Source: DATJSJ01 sp035504175 (GTDB lineage Bacteria; Pseudomonadota; Alphaproteobacteria; Acetobacterales; Acetobacteraceae). Taken from it: 20,015 bases of DNA. Where the stretch lies: positions 1 through 20,015 of the forward strand of contig DATJSJ010000162.1 of NCBI GenBank assembly GCA_035504175.1, written 5' to 3'. Below, piece after piece: positions 1 to 7,887 of this stretch (position 1 is the stretch's first letter; the number at the start of each line of letters is the position of its first letter). Made by a program: the position numbers and the translations under genes. The notes beneath the pieces are model-generated. The model had not been told where the DNA came from and made no database searches. It saw only the letters and a program-made list of their open reading frames with translations.

Positions 1-310
1 TCGTCGACAACTACGCCACCCACAAGCATCCGAAGGTAAAGGCGTGGCTGGAGCGGCACCCGCGCTGGACCTTCCATTTCACGCCGACCTCCGGATCGTG
101 GCTGAACGCGGTAGAGACCTTCTTCTCCGCCCTGACCCGCAGGCGGATCCGGCGCGGCAGCTTCCACTCGCTGGTCGACCTGCAGGCTGCCATCAAGCGC
201 TACCTCGCCGAACACAACGCCGATCCGAAGCCATTCGTCTGGACCGCCACGCCCGCCGCCATCATCGCCAAGGTGAATGCATGCTCCGTGTGAGTCAGTG
301 CATTAGAGTA
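1..310 (+). mobile_element. Right end of an IS630-family insertion sequence (left part outside window)
   Basis: The window opens inside the transposase gene of an IS630/Tc1-like element and leaves the element shortly after its stop codon. I place the outer edge near position 308, where the sequence reads gcattagag followed by TA at 309-310. IS630 elements insert at TA and duplicate it, so this TA is the natural target-site candidate. The exact edge is an inference, because the left terminal repeat that would confirm it is not visible. Confidence 0.6.
3..293 (+). CDS. IS630-family transposase, C-terminal fragment (5' end beyond window)
   Basis: The open frame entering at base 3 encodes the last 96 residues of a DDE transposase and stops with TGA at 291-293. 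The visible part starts VDNYATHKHPKV, which carries the second catalytic Asp in the D-N-x-x-T-H-K context typical of IS630 enzymes. It continues with TSGSWLNAVETFF, which carries the catalytic Glu. The tail after it, roughly residues 50-96, is the usual basic stretch and short C-terminal helix. The frame shows no internal stop, so the copy could be intact, but only its tail can be judged. It would cut and paste its own element at TA sites. It converges on the amidohydrolase operon to its right. Family assignment is firm; activity is unknown. Confidence 0.85.
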   Translation, partial: VDNYATHKHPKVKAWLERHPRWTFHFTPTSGSWLNAVETFFSALTRRRIRRGSFHSLVDLQAAIKRYLAEHNADPKPFVWTATPAAIIAKVNACSV

Positions 311-410
311 TCGTCGCCGGTAGCCTAATGTCATCAATATCACGGAAAAAGCACAACAGGGCCCTCTGCTCCCATCCTTTTGAAGCGAGGCCGTTAGTCC
401 CGTGGAAGAC

Positions 411-1310
411 TCAAATCCGATACACGCGCTCCGCGGTGCCAGCGAACAACATCCGCTTCTCGTCCTCGCTGAAATCGCGCACGATCGCGCGGAACGCGCC
501 ATACAGCGCATCGAAACTGCTGTACAGCTTGTCCACCGGAAAATTGCTCGCGAACATCGCGCGCGCCGGGCCGAAAATCTCGATCGCCTCCAGCACGAAC
601 GGACGAATGCTCTCAACCGTCCAGTGCCAGTCGACCATCCCGAGACCCGATACCTTCGCCGTCACGTTCGGTTGCGCCGCCAAAGCCCGCATCCCCGACC
701 GCCACTGCGCGATCCCCTCGGGATCGCGATCGATCGGCATCCCGGCATGGTTCAGAATGATCGACGTATCCGCATGCGCCGCCGCCAACTTCGCGCCGTC
801 CAGCATCTGCGACGGATAAAGCTGCAAATCGAACGACAAGTCGTACCGTCGCAACAACCGAAACCCCGCGAGCCACGCCGGATCGGTCAGCAGATCCGGC
901 CGCTGCACGAACGTCTTCGCCGGATCGCGGTGCCAGTTCACGATGTGCCGGATGCCGCGCAGGTTGCGGAACTGCCGATGCCCCTCCAGCACCGCCTGCA
1001 CGTCCGATGCCTGCAACTGTGCATGCGCGACGATCCCATGCGGAAATCCATGCGCGTCCGCGACACTCTGCAGCCAGCGCGTCTCCCCGACCGGATCGGT
1101 CTGATCGTAGCCAGCATCGATATGCACCGACTTGACCACGTTCTGGTCACGGATATCGGCCAGGTAATCCTCGATCCGGTAGCTGTGCGCGATCGGCGCG
1201 ACATCGCCCGCAACACTAATCGGCTGCGGCTTGACCACGAGCCACGGATAGGAAAACCGCTCCATGTCCCAGAGATGGTGGTGCGGATCGATCGTCGGCA
1301 GCTCGCTCAT
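411..1310 (-). CDS. Amidohydrolase of the COG3618 (Amidohydro_2) TIM-barrel family
   Basis: This 299-residue protein belongs to the metal-dependent TIM-barrel hydrolases related to L-fuconolactonase, 2-pyrone-4,6-dicarboxylate hydrolase and 4-sulfomuconolactone hydrolase. It begins TIDPHHHLWD, with the H-x-H metal pair at residues 10 and 12. Further conserved marks are GIRHI (119-123), NHAGMP (187-192, metal His188) and ASNFPVDKL (254-262), which are strand-end motifs of the family. Length fits the family norm of about 280-300. I chose the ATG at 1310 because AGGAGG sits just upstream and the family motif starts six residues in; the open frame runs on upstream only as shadow. It is the last gene of a minus-strand operon, 20 bp after the MFS gene, which suggests the transporter brings in its substrate or exports its product. 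The substrate, probably a lactone, cannot be named from sequence. Confidence 0.85.
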   Translation of the reverse strand: MSELPTIDPHHHLWDMERFSYPWLVVKPQPISVAGDVAPIAHSYRIEDYLADIRDQNVVKSVHIDAGYDQTDPVGETRWLQSVADAHGFPHGIVAHAQLQASDVQAVLEGHRQFRNLRGIRHIVNWHRDPAKTFVQRPDLLTDPAWLAGFRLLRRYDLSFDLQLYPSQMLDGAKLAAAHADTSIILNHAGMPIDRDPEGIAQWRSGMRALAAQPNVTAKVSGLGMVDWHWTVESIRPFVLEAIEIFGPARAMFASNFPVDKLYSSFDALYGAFRAIVRDFSEDEKRMLFAGTAERVYRI

Positions 1311-1330
1311 CGTTTCCTCCTCGGCACCCG

Positions 1331-2647
1331 TCACGCTCCCGGCGGGGGCTCCAGTCTCGGCCGCGTCTCCGGCATCGCCACCAGCACCAGCAACACCGAC
1401 AGCATGCCGCTTCCGGCAAGCGCGAGAAAGGCCGCCGGATTGCCGAACTGCTCCGAGACCGTCCCAGCCAGCGTGGTGCTGATCGTCGCCCCGGCCCCGA
1501 TCGCAACCCCGAGCAAACCAAGGCACAGATTGAACCGGTTGGTGCCGCGCGTCAGATCGGCGGCAACCAGCGGCAACAGCACCCCGAACGCCGCAGCACT
1601 CACCCCGTCCAACGACTGCACCACGATCAGCAGCCACGGATTCGCCGTCACCGCCAGCAGCACCCCGCGCACCGGCAGCGCGGCGAAACCGAGCATCAGC
1701 AGCGGCCGCCGCCCCCAGTGATCGGCACTCCGCCCCACCCAGGGCGAGAGCAGCGCCACCACCGCCTGCGGCACGACGATACAGGCCGCGATCACCAGAT
1801 TGGCCCCCTGCCCGACCTGCTCGGTCACGATGCTGCCGGCCAGCGGCAGCATCCCTGCATTCGACATGTGGAACAGCAGGCAAACCCCGGCGAAGACCAG
1901 CAGCCGCCAGTCGGTGAACAGCCGCCTGAGGTCGCTCGCGCCCCGCTTCTGCGCCACCGCCCGGTCGATCGCGTCCGGAGCATCGGCGGCGCGCGCCGGG
2001 CCGATCGCGCGCAACGCCAGCAGCCCGGGAATGGTCAGCGCGGCGGTCAGCAGGAACACCGCCCGGCTCGAGACGTAAGTGCCGCAGGCGCCCATCACCG
2101 CCGCCGCCAGCCCGTTGCCGATCGAGGCGTAGCGCGCGTTACGGCCCAACCGGTTGCCCAGCCGTGCCCGGCCGACCAGCACCAGGCTGATCGCGGCAAG
2201 CGCCGGCGTCAGCATGCAGCTCGCGAAGCCGTGGGCGACCTCGGCGATGAACACCGACAGGCGCTCCGGCCAGACCGCGAACAGCAGCGCGCTGACCGTG
2301 ATCGCAACCACCGCCGAGAGGGCGGCGAAACGCTTGTTCGGCATCGCATCGACCAGCACGCCGGCCGGCACCTGGCTCGCCATGGCGGCGAAGGTGCCGA
2401 CGCTGAGTGCCACGCCGATATCGACCTGGGTCCATTCCTGCTCCGTCAGGTAGACGGCGATGAACGGGCCGAACCCGGTCTGCACGTTGGCGACGAAGAA
2501 GTTGAGCCAGTCGAGCCCGATCTCCCGCCGCGCCGCCGGCGTCACCTCCCGGCCGCCACCCGGCGTCGCCGGGACGCGGCGACGAAGCCGTGAGAGCAAG
2601 GCAGGACGGTCCGGGCGACCGGCCGCCGGCGGGGCCTGGGCGGACAC
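1331..2647 (-). CDS. Major facilitator superfamily transporter
   Basis: This is a 438-residue inner-membrane protein with about twelve hydrophobic segments. The transmembrane part begins around residue 44 (IGLDWLNFFVANVQTG) and runs nearly to the end. An MFS loop motif is seen as GRSADHWGRRPLL between later helices. A weaker counterpart, GVLVDAMPNKRF, lies near residues 96-107 between helices 2 and 3. The first 40 residues are Pro/Arg-rich and soluble. The start is uncertain: GTG at 2647 lies 10 bp after the lipoprotein stop but has no clear ribosome site, and GTG at 2545 (404 residues, just before the first helix) is possible. The gene sits between the lipoprotein and amidohydrolase genes in one operon, so it may carry that enzyme's substrate. 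The transported compound is unknown; drug-efflux-like MFS proteins look similar. Confidence 0.85.
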   Translation of the reverse strand: MSAQAPPAAGRPDRPALLSRLRRRVPATPGGGREVTPAARREIGLDWLNFFVANVQTGFGPFIAVYLTEQEWTQVDIGVALSVGTFAAMASQVPAGVLVDAMPNKRFAALSAVVAITVSALLFAVWPERLSVFIAEVAHGFASCMLTPALAAISLVLVGRARLGNRLGRNARYASIGNGLAAAVMGACGTYVSSRAVFLLTAALTIPGLLALRAIGPARAADAPDAIDRAVAQKRGASDLRRLFTDWRLLVFAGVCLLFHMSNAGMLPLAGSIVTEQVGQGANLVIAACIVVPQAVVALLSPWVGRSADHWGRRPLLMLGFAALPVRGVLLAVTANPWLLIVVQSLDGVSAAAFGVLLPLVAADLTRGTNRFNLCLGLLGVAIGAGATISTTLAGTVSEQFGNPAAFLALAGSGMLSVLLVLVAMPETRPRLEPPPGA

Positions 2648-2657
2648 GGACGGGCGG

Positions 2658-3167
2658 CTAGCGCGGACCGGCCGGCTCGGGGGACGGTTCGCCCGGGCGG
2701 GGCGGGGCCGCGACCGTCACCGGCTCGCCGGGCCCCGTGTATTCAGGTGTGTTCTTGAGCTGTTCGGGTGTCATGTCGAGCGTGATGCGGCCATTCCCCG
2801 CCGATCCGGGAGCAAAGTGCAGGGCCCGCCAGACGACCGCGATCTTGCGGCTGCCGACGCCGAGCCACCCGCCGAAATCGATCACCACCGCGCGCGGGTT
2901 CCCGTCCTGGTCGACCAGCACATTGACGATGCGCCCGACTTCGTCGCCCTTCTGGTCGGTCACCTCCTTGCCCAGGATGCCGGTCGCCTCGTTCTTCGGC
3001 ATGTGTTCGTGGCTGGCGGGCGGCGTCCCCTTGGGCGGCGGAATCTTCGGGGCCGCGGCACCGGCCGCCGGAGCGGCGGTAGCTGCGGGGGCAGGCGGCG
3101 CGGTCGCCCCGGCCTGGCCGCCGGCGCACGCCAGCAGGATTCCAAGCGCCGCTGCCGATCGCACCAT
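2658..3167 (-). CDS. PRC-barrel domain protein, probable lipoprotein
   Basis: This is a 169-residue exported protein. The N-terminus MVRSAAALGILLAC looks like a very short lipoprotein signal with lipobox LLAC, giving lipidation at Cys14. Cleavage later at AGA (about residue 21) as a plain Sec signal is the alternative. Residues 20-58 are an Ala/Pro-rich linker. The folded part, about residues 63-140, is a PRC barrel (ILGKEVTDQKGDEVGRI, then VVIDFGGWLGVGSRKIAV), a small beta fold found in photosynthetic reaction centre H subunits and many proteins of alphaproteobacterial envelopes. The C-tail is again Pro-rich. ATG at 3167 has a good site (GGGGAGAAG) just upstream. It is the first gene of the operon with the MFS transporter and amidohydrolase, though a functional link is not obvious. 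Confidence 0.8.
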   Translation of the reverse strand: MVRSAAALGILLACAGGQAGATAPPAPAATAAPAAGAAAPKIPPPKGTPPASHEHMPKNEATGILGKEVTDQKGDEVGRIVNVLVDQDGNPRAVVIDFGGWLGVGSRKIAVVWRALHFAPGSAGNGRITLDMTPEQLKNTPEYTGPGEPVTVAAPPRPGEPSPEPAGPR

Positions 3168-3505
3168 CGCGTCTTCTCCCCGGTCCGACCACTATGCCGC
3201 CGAACACGGTCCGGCGGGAGAGCGCGTTCCCGGCCGGGGCAGGAGTCGCGAGCCGTGCGCGAGGAGCCAGAGAACGATCGGCGTCGTGGCGGCGACATCG
3301 CTCACTGATTGGCCTGGATACATGCAGCCCGGCAGCGCCTCCCCACACCAGCAGCCCAACCCTCGCATCGTGCGTCCGTGGCGGCGGATCGCCCCCATTG
3401 CCTTGAGCGCAGGCATGGCGAAGCGTATGCTGGTATGCGATGCGATGGTTGCCGGCGCGCCGGGCGTCCGGCGGACCCGTTGCGTCGCCAAACTGATGGG
3501 TCGCC
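3168..3505. promoter_or_regulatory. Divergent intergenic control region (lipoprotein operon / MEDS kinase)
   Basis: These 338 bp separate two genes that are read away from each other, so promoters for both should lie here. Open frames exist on both strands but have the Arg/Ala/Pro-rich make-up of high-GC shadow frames, and none has a convincing ribosome site. The only element I can pick out is a candidate plus-strand promoter, listed separately. I see no palindrome long enough to propose an operator. Confidence 0.5.
3403..3431 (+). promoter_or_regulatory. Candidate sigma-70-type promoter for the MEDS histidine kinase
   Basis: TTGAGC at 3403-3408 and TATGCT at 3426-3431 are spaced by exactly 17 bp. 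They match the -35 and -10 consensus at four of six bases each, and the kinase ATG follows 74 bp downstream. In such GC-rich DNA this spacing and match is uncommon but can arise by chance; no transcript data support it. Confidence 0.3.
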
Positions 3506-5014
3506 ATGTACGCTCTGGACAGGGCGAAGCTTCCGCGGGCAGTCCCAGGCGGCGCGGGCCGCCATAAATGCCTGATCTACGACGGGGAGCCTGCCCGGCA
3601 ACTGCCGGTTGTCATTCCGTTCCTGAGTGACTCGCTCGAATCCCACTGGCGCTGCCTCTATCTCGGGGCGCCCGAAACCCTCGCAATGATCGACCGGGCG
3701 CTGGTCGCGCAGGGCGTCGACGTTGCCGCCCGGATCGATCGCGGGGCCTTGGTCCTGTCCTCCGACCGTTCCTACCTCGAGGGCGGATTCGATCCCGCCG
3801 CCATGGTCGCCCTGCTGGGCGAGATGATCGACGATGCCGTGCAGGGCGGATTTCGCGGCCTGTCCGCCGTCGGAGACCTCAGATGGGAACTCGGCCCGGA
3901 CACGAGTTTCGACCGTCTGCTCGAATACGAGGCGCTGCTGGAGACACTGTTCCGCGAGAAGCCGCTGCAGGGCATCTGCCTCTATCATTCGGGCAGGGTT
4001 CCGCCACAGGCCCTGCTGGACGCGCTCCTCGCCCATCGCAGCATCCACCTCGGCACCGAGCTGCGGCGCGACAATTTTTTCTACCTGCCGCCCGAGACGC
4101 TGCTGTCACCCGAGTTCGATCGCGACCGGCAATGCCAGTGGATGGCGGACCAGATCACCCGCGTGCAGACCGCCGAACGTGAACGCGACGATGCCCTCGC
4201 AACCCTGGCGGCCAGCGAGAGCGAGCGGGAGCGTCTGATCGGGGCGCTCGGCGTCGCCGGCCTCGACCTCGAGCGCCGCGTCGCCGAACGCACCGGCGAG
4301 CTCGCGGCTGCCAACGAGGAACTGCAGGCGTTCTCCTACTCCGTGGCGCACGATCTGCGCGCGCCCCTGCGGCATATCGACCACTACGTCTCCAGGATGC
4401 AGGACGGACCGACGGCACCGCTGGCCTCGGACGCGGCGATCTGGATGCAGCGCATTCTCGCGAGCACGGTGCAGATGAATGCCCTGATCTCGGGCCTGCT
4501 CGGACTCGCCGCGGCGACCAGGCAGAACCTGCGCGGCACGCCGGTCGATCTCAGCCGCATGGCCACCGCGATCGCACACCAACTGCAACGCAATGAGCCC
4601 GACCGGCAGGTCGAGTTCCTCATTCAGCCGGAGCTGACCGCCTTCGGCGATGCGGTGCTGCTGCAATCGGTGCTGGACAATCTGATCGGCAACGCCTGGA
4701 AGTTCACCGGCAAGCGCCCGGCCGCGCGCATCGAGTTTGCGCGCATGCCGCAGGACGATGGCGAGCAGGTCTTCCGCGTCTCGGACAACGGCGCCGGGTT
4801 CGCGCCCGAGGCGGCGCGACGGCTGTTCGGCCTGTTCGAGCGGCTGCATCACCAGAGCGAGTTTCCCGGCACCGGCCTCGGTCTCGCGACGGTTCAGCGC
4901 ATCGTCCAGCGGCATGGCGGGCGCATCTGGGCGGAGGCGAGCCCGGACGAGGGTGCGACTTTCTGCTTCTCCCTGCCGCCGCTGCCGGTTGTCGTCACCA
5001 GCGACCTCGCCTGA
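3506..5014 (+). CDS. MEDS-domain sensor histidine kinase
   Basis: This 502-residue kinase has no transmembrane segment and no signal peptide, so it should act in the cytoplasm. Residues about 20-200 form a MEDS (methanogen/methylotroph DcmR sensory) domain: HKCLIYDGEPARQL at the front, then LGTELRRDNFFYLPPE near 182-197. A charged coiled-coil linker (about 205-275) leads to the dimerisation helix with the phospho-acceptor His282 in SVAHDLRAPLRHI. The ATP-binding lobe shows the N box (DNLIGNAWKFTG, Asn392/Asn396), the G1 box (DNGAGF, 427-432) and the G2 box (GTGLGLA, 455-461). All key residues are present, so it should be an active kinase. The start at ATG 3506 lies 19 residues before the MEDS motif, although its ribosome site is weak. 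No response regulator is adjacent, so its partner is elsewhere. The signal it senses is unknown; DcmR in methylotrophs senses a dichloromethane-related cue. Confidence 0.88.
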   Translation: MYALDRAKLPRAVPGGAGRHKCLIYDGEPARQLPVVIPFLSDSLESHWRCLYLGAPETLAMIDRALVAQGVDVAARIDRGALVLSSDRSYLEGGFDPAAMVALLGEMIDDAVQGGFRGLSAVGDLRWELGPDTSFDRLLEYEALLETLFREKPLQGICLYHSGRVPPQALLDALLAHRSIHLGTELRRDNFFYLPPETLLSPEFDRDRQCQWMADQITRVQTAERERDDALATLAASESERERLIGALGVAGLDLERRVAERTGELAAANEELQAFSYSVAHDLRAPLRHIDHYVSRMQDGPTAPLASDAAIWMQRILASTVQMNALISGLLGLAAATRQNLRGTPVDLSRMATAIAHQLQRNEPDRQVEFLIQPELTAFGDAVLLQSVLDNLIGNAWKFTGKRPAARIEFARMPQDDGEQVFRVSDNGAGFAPEAARRLFGLFERLHHQSEFPGTGLGLATVQRIVQRHGGRIWAEASPDEGATFCFSLPPLPVVVTSDLA

Positions 5015-5033
5015 CGCCCGCCGCGACCGGGCG
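5015..5033 (+). terminator. Weak terminator-like hairpin after the kinase gene
   Basis: Arms CGCCCG (5015-5020) and CGGGCG (5028-5033) can pair over a 7-base loop directly after the kinase stop codon. There is no T-run behind it, so it may only pause transcription or protect the 3' end. Confidence 0.3.
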
Positions 5034-5156
5034 GATTGCGCCATCAACTTGTCACATTTCACGCTTCGGCGATTGTGATTAGCTGCGGCCGCCGCATCCG
5101 AACGGAACGGTGGGGCTGCGTTCTGCCCCGTCCAACAGAAATGGGGCAAGGGGCCA

Positions 5157-6653
5157 ATGCAGAACACCGCCGAGGCGGTCCGGCTAGGGCCGCATCCACG
5201 ATCGGTCCAGGAATATATCGACGAACTGCCGACCTGGTCCGACGGGACGCGGCTTCCGTCGGCGCCGATGACGGCAATGCAGCGGCGCATCTGGTGGCTG
5301 GCCGCGGCGGGCAAGTTCTTCGAGGGCTTCGTCGTCTTCATGACCGGTGTCGCCCTGCCCCTGATCGTGCGCGAGTTCCACATCCTGCCGGCCGAGAAGG
5401 GCATCGTCAGTGCCGCGAGCCTGGCCGGCATCCTGGTCGGCGCGCTGCTGCTCGGCGGCATGTCGGACTATTTCGGCCGCAAGCGGATGTTCATCGCCGA
5501 GATGGTCATCTTCTGCGCCTTCCTCGCCCTGCTCACGCTGTGCAACAACTTCCTCTCGCTCGCGATCTGCCTGTTCGGGCTCGGCTTAGCACTGGGCTGC
5601 GACTATCCGACCGCGCACATGATCATCTCGGAGAACATCCCGAGCTCGATGCGCGGCCGGCTGGTGCTGGGGGCCTTCGGCTTCCAGGCGCTCGGCGCGC
5701 TCGCCGGTACCGGCGTCGGCTATCTCGTGCTGCTCTGGGACCCGAGCCTCGACGCCTGGCGATGGATGTACGCGACCGCCCTGGTTCCTGCGATCGCCGT
5801 CACGGTCGGCCGGTTCTTCATCGTCGAGAGCGCGATCTGGCTGTCGGTGCGGGGCTCGCATGACGAGGCGGAACGCTCGGTCACGACGCTGCTGCACCGC
5901 GACCCGCCCTATCCGAAGGGGATCCGGCTGCATCGGCACGGCGCCAACAGCCGCGAGCGGGCCAAGGGCGGGAAGTCCTTCCTGGCGCTGTTCAACGCGC
6001 GCAACCGCCGCGCCACGATCTTCGCCTCGGCCCCGTGGTTCCTGCAGGATCTCGGCACCTACGGCATCGGCATCTTCACGCCCGTGATCCTGGCAACCGC
6101 GATCGGCGGCCACGCCGACCACATCCGCAGCCTGCGCGACGTGATCGGCGACGACATCCTCGCCGCCAAGGGCGCCGCCCTGATCGATACCCTGCTCATC
6201 GTTGGAATCATCTTCGCGGTGCTGCTCGCCGACCGGGTCGGCCGCATCAAGCTGCAGGTCGTGGGCTTCATCGGCTGCGCCGCCGGGCTGTTGCTCGCGT
6301 CGTTCTCCCAGGATGCCGGCGGGTCGTTGAAAATCGGGCTGATCTTCGCCGGCTTCATGCTGTTCGACTTCATGACCAATCTGGGGCCGAATGCGCAGAC
6401 CTATCTGCTGGCGGGCGAGGTGTTTCCGACCGAGGTGCGCGGCATGGGGGCGGGCTTCGCCGCCGCGGTCGGCAAGATCGGTGCGGTCTCCACCGCCTTC
6501 CTGTTCCCGATCCTGCTCGCCAGCATTGGCACCACTGCCCTGCTCTATGGGCTCGTCGTGACGTCGCTGCTCGGCGCGCTGGTGACCTGGATGTACCGGA
6601 TCGAGACCACCGGCGTCAGTCTCGAGGAGATGGGTCGGCAGCACGGCCACTGA
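5157..6653 (+). CDS. MFS metabolite:H+ symporter, sugar/phosphate-porter type (PF00083-like)
   Basis: This 498-residue inner-membrane transporter has about twelve helices and a long soluble N-tail (1-42). MFS motif A is clear between helices 2 and 3 (GMSDYFGRKRM, 101-111). A hydrophilic central loop lies around residues 230-275. The late motif GEVFPTEVRG (420-429) followed by AAVGKIGA (436-443), and the C-terminal ETTGVSLEEM, are the hallmarks of the sugar-porter superfamily. The GPN...GE.FP...GKIGA run resembles phosphate:H+ symporters (PHS family). ATG at 5157 follows AAGGGG. The next gene on the same strand, 118 bp away, is a PstS-like binding protein, which makes inorganic phosphate or another oxyanion a reasonable guess. 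Sugar or aromatic-acid transport remains possible. Substrate confidence is low; the superfamily is certain. Confidence 0.85.
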   Translation: MQNTAEAVRLGPHPRSVQEYIDELPTWSDGTRLPSAPMTAMQRRIWWLAAAGKFFEGFVVFMTGVALPLIVREFHILPAEKGIVSAASLAGILVGALLLGGMSDYFGRKRMFIAEMVIFCAFLALLTLCNNFLSLAICLFGLGLALGCDYPTAHMIISENIPSSMRGRLVLGAFGFQALGALAGTGVGYLVLLWDPSLDAWRWMYATALVPAIAVTVGRFFIVESAIWLSVRGSHDEAERSVTTLLHRDPPYPKGIRLHRHGANSRERAKGGKSFLALFNARNRRATIFASAPWFLQDLGTYGIGIFTPVILATAIGGHADHIRSLRDVIGDDILAAKGAALIDTLLIVGIIFAVLLADRVGRIKLQVVGFIGCAAGLLLASFSQDAGGSLKIGLIFAGFMLFDFMTNLGPNAQTYLLAGEVFPTEVRGMGAGFAAAVGKIGAVSTAFLFPILLASIGTTALLYGLVVTSLLGALVTWMYRIETTGVSLEEMGRQHGH

Positions 6654-6771
6654 CGCCGGCCGGCAGGTTCGCCGAACCCGCTCCGCCACTTCGTCTTCAC
6701 GCGCAGCGTTGCCCGATCGAGCGCGCCCGCTCGGTCGGGATCGCCTCCAGGCTCCGAGGGAGAGCAGCTTC

Positions 6772-7845
6772 ATGGTGCAGTTGCAGGTGCAATTCGCGCG
6801 GCGTGCGATCGCCGTCCTGGCACTGGTGTTGCTTGCCTGGCCCGGGCTTCCCGCCCGCGCGCAAGGCACCAAGCTGAGCGAGACCGGCTCCACCCTGATC
6901 TATCCGCTGTTCCAGCTCTGGATTACCGACTATGCCAAGGTGGCGCCGGACGTGACGCTGACCGCGACCGGCACCGGCTCGGCGATGGGGATTGCGGCGG
7001 CGGTGAACAAGGAGGCGGAGATCGGCGCCTCCGACGCCTACATGTCGGACGAGCAGGCCGAGCAGAACCCTGAGATCGTCGACATCCCCGTCGCGATCTC
7101 GGCGCAGACCGTGAACTACAACATCCCCGACCTCAACGATGCCGGGCTGAAGCTGGACGGGCGGGTCCTCGCGCGGATCTATCGCGGCCGGATCACCGAA
7201 TGGGACGCGGCGCCGATCGTGGCGCTCAATCCAGGGGTCAAGCTGCCGCATCAGCCGATCGTGCCGCTGCGGCGGGCGGACGGATCGGGCGACACCTTCA
7301 TCTTCACCCAGTTCCTCGATTTCGCGGACCAGGACTGGGAGGACCGGCTCGGCTACGGGATGACGCTGAAATGGCCCGATGTCGCCGGCGAGCGTGCGGT
7401 GACGGGCAACGAGGGCATGGTGACCGCGCTCGTCAAGACGCCCTACTCCGTCGGTTATGTCGGCGTCAGCTTCCACCAGGCGATGGCCAAGGCGAAGCTC
7501 GGCACGGCGCGGCTCGCCAACCAGGCGGGAAAGTTCCTCCTGCCCACGCCCGAGACCATCCAGGCCGCGGCCTCGGAGCTCGATTCGCGCACGCCGCCCG
7601 ATGAGCGGCTGAGTCTGGTCTACGCACCGGGAGACGATTCGTATCCGCTGATCAACTACGAATACGTCGTGGTCTCGACCCGCCAGGCCGATCCGAAGAC
7701 CGCGGCAGCGCTGCGCCACTTCCTGCTCTGGGCGGTCTCGCTCGAGGGCGGCAATGCCGGCACGTATCTCGATCGCGTCGGCTTCGTGCCGCTGCCAGAC
7801 TTCATCCGCGCGATCAGCGAGCAGCAGATCGGGCGCATTCAGTAG
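6772..7845 (+). CDS. PstS-like phosphate-type periplasmic substrate-binding protein
   Basis: This 357-residue exported protein carries a Sec signal peptide (basic MVQLQVQFARR, hydrophobic core, cleavage after PARA, residue 30). The mature part has the landmark loops of the PstS family: ETGSTLIYPLF (37-47), TGTGSAMGI (66-74), IGASDAYM (84-91) and, further on, RADGSGDTFIFTQFL. These loops make the hydrogen-bond cage for phosphate in known PstS proteins. I start at ATG 6772, where the signal peptide begins and GGGAG lies upstream; a longer frame from TTG 6709 would put 21 polar residues before the signal. No pstC, pstA, pstB or phoU follows: the next gene is on the other strand. It may feed a distant ABC transporter, act as a sensor or enzyme accessory, or work with the adjacent MFS gene. 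Some members of the family bind other oxyanions. Confidence 0.85.
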   Translation: MVQLQVQFARRAIAVLALVLLAWPGLPARAQGTKLSETGSTLIYPLFQLWITDYAKVAPDVTLTATGTGSAMGIAAAVNKEAEIGASDAYMSDEQAEQNPEIVDIPVAISAQTVNYNIPDLNDAGLKLDGRVLARIYRGRITEWDAAPIVALNPGVKLPHQPIVPLRRADGSGDTFIFTQFLDFADQDWEDRLGYGMTLKWPDVAGERAVTGNEGMVTALVKTPYSVGYVGVSFHQAMAKAKLGTARLANQAGKFLLPTPETIQAAASELDSRTPPDERLSLVYAPGDDSYPLINYEYVVVSTRQADPKTAAALRHFLLWAVSLEGGNAGTYLDRVGFVPLPDFIRAISEQQIGRIQ

Positions 7846-7887
7846 GCGCTGTTCGGGACGGGTCGAAGCGCCGCCCGCCGCCCGGCT

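Noticed and set aside
346..370. Possible rho-independent terminator for the amidohydrolase operon (minus strand), with a T5 run
   Set aside because: The T-run is real, but the best stem before it is only about five base pairs with a wobble pair, and four bases separate stem and T-run. Too weak to call.
5049..5070. PHO-box-like string (ttgtcacattt) upstream of the MFS/PstS pair
   Set aside because: Only one half-site resembles the consensus; the required second repeat 11 bp on does not match.
6709..6771. Longer PstS-like protein starting from TTG at 6709
   Set aside because: It would put 21 polar, Arg-rich residues in front of a normal signal peptide. ATG 6772 fits better.
7846..7887. Inverted repeat ggcgct/agcgcc between the convergent pstS-like and oppF-like genes as a terminator
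   Set aside because: Six-bp stem with a 19-base loop and no T-run; not distinguishable from chance in such GC-rich DNA.
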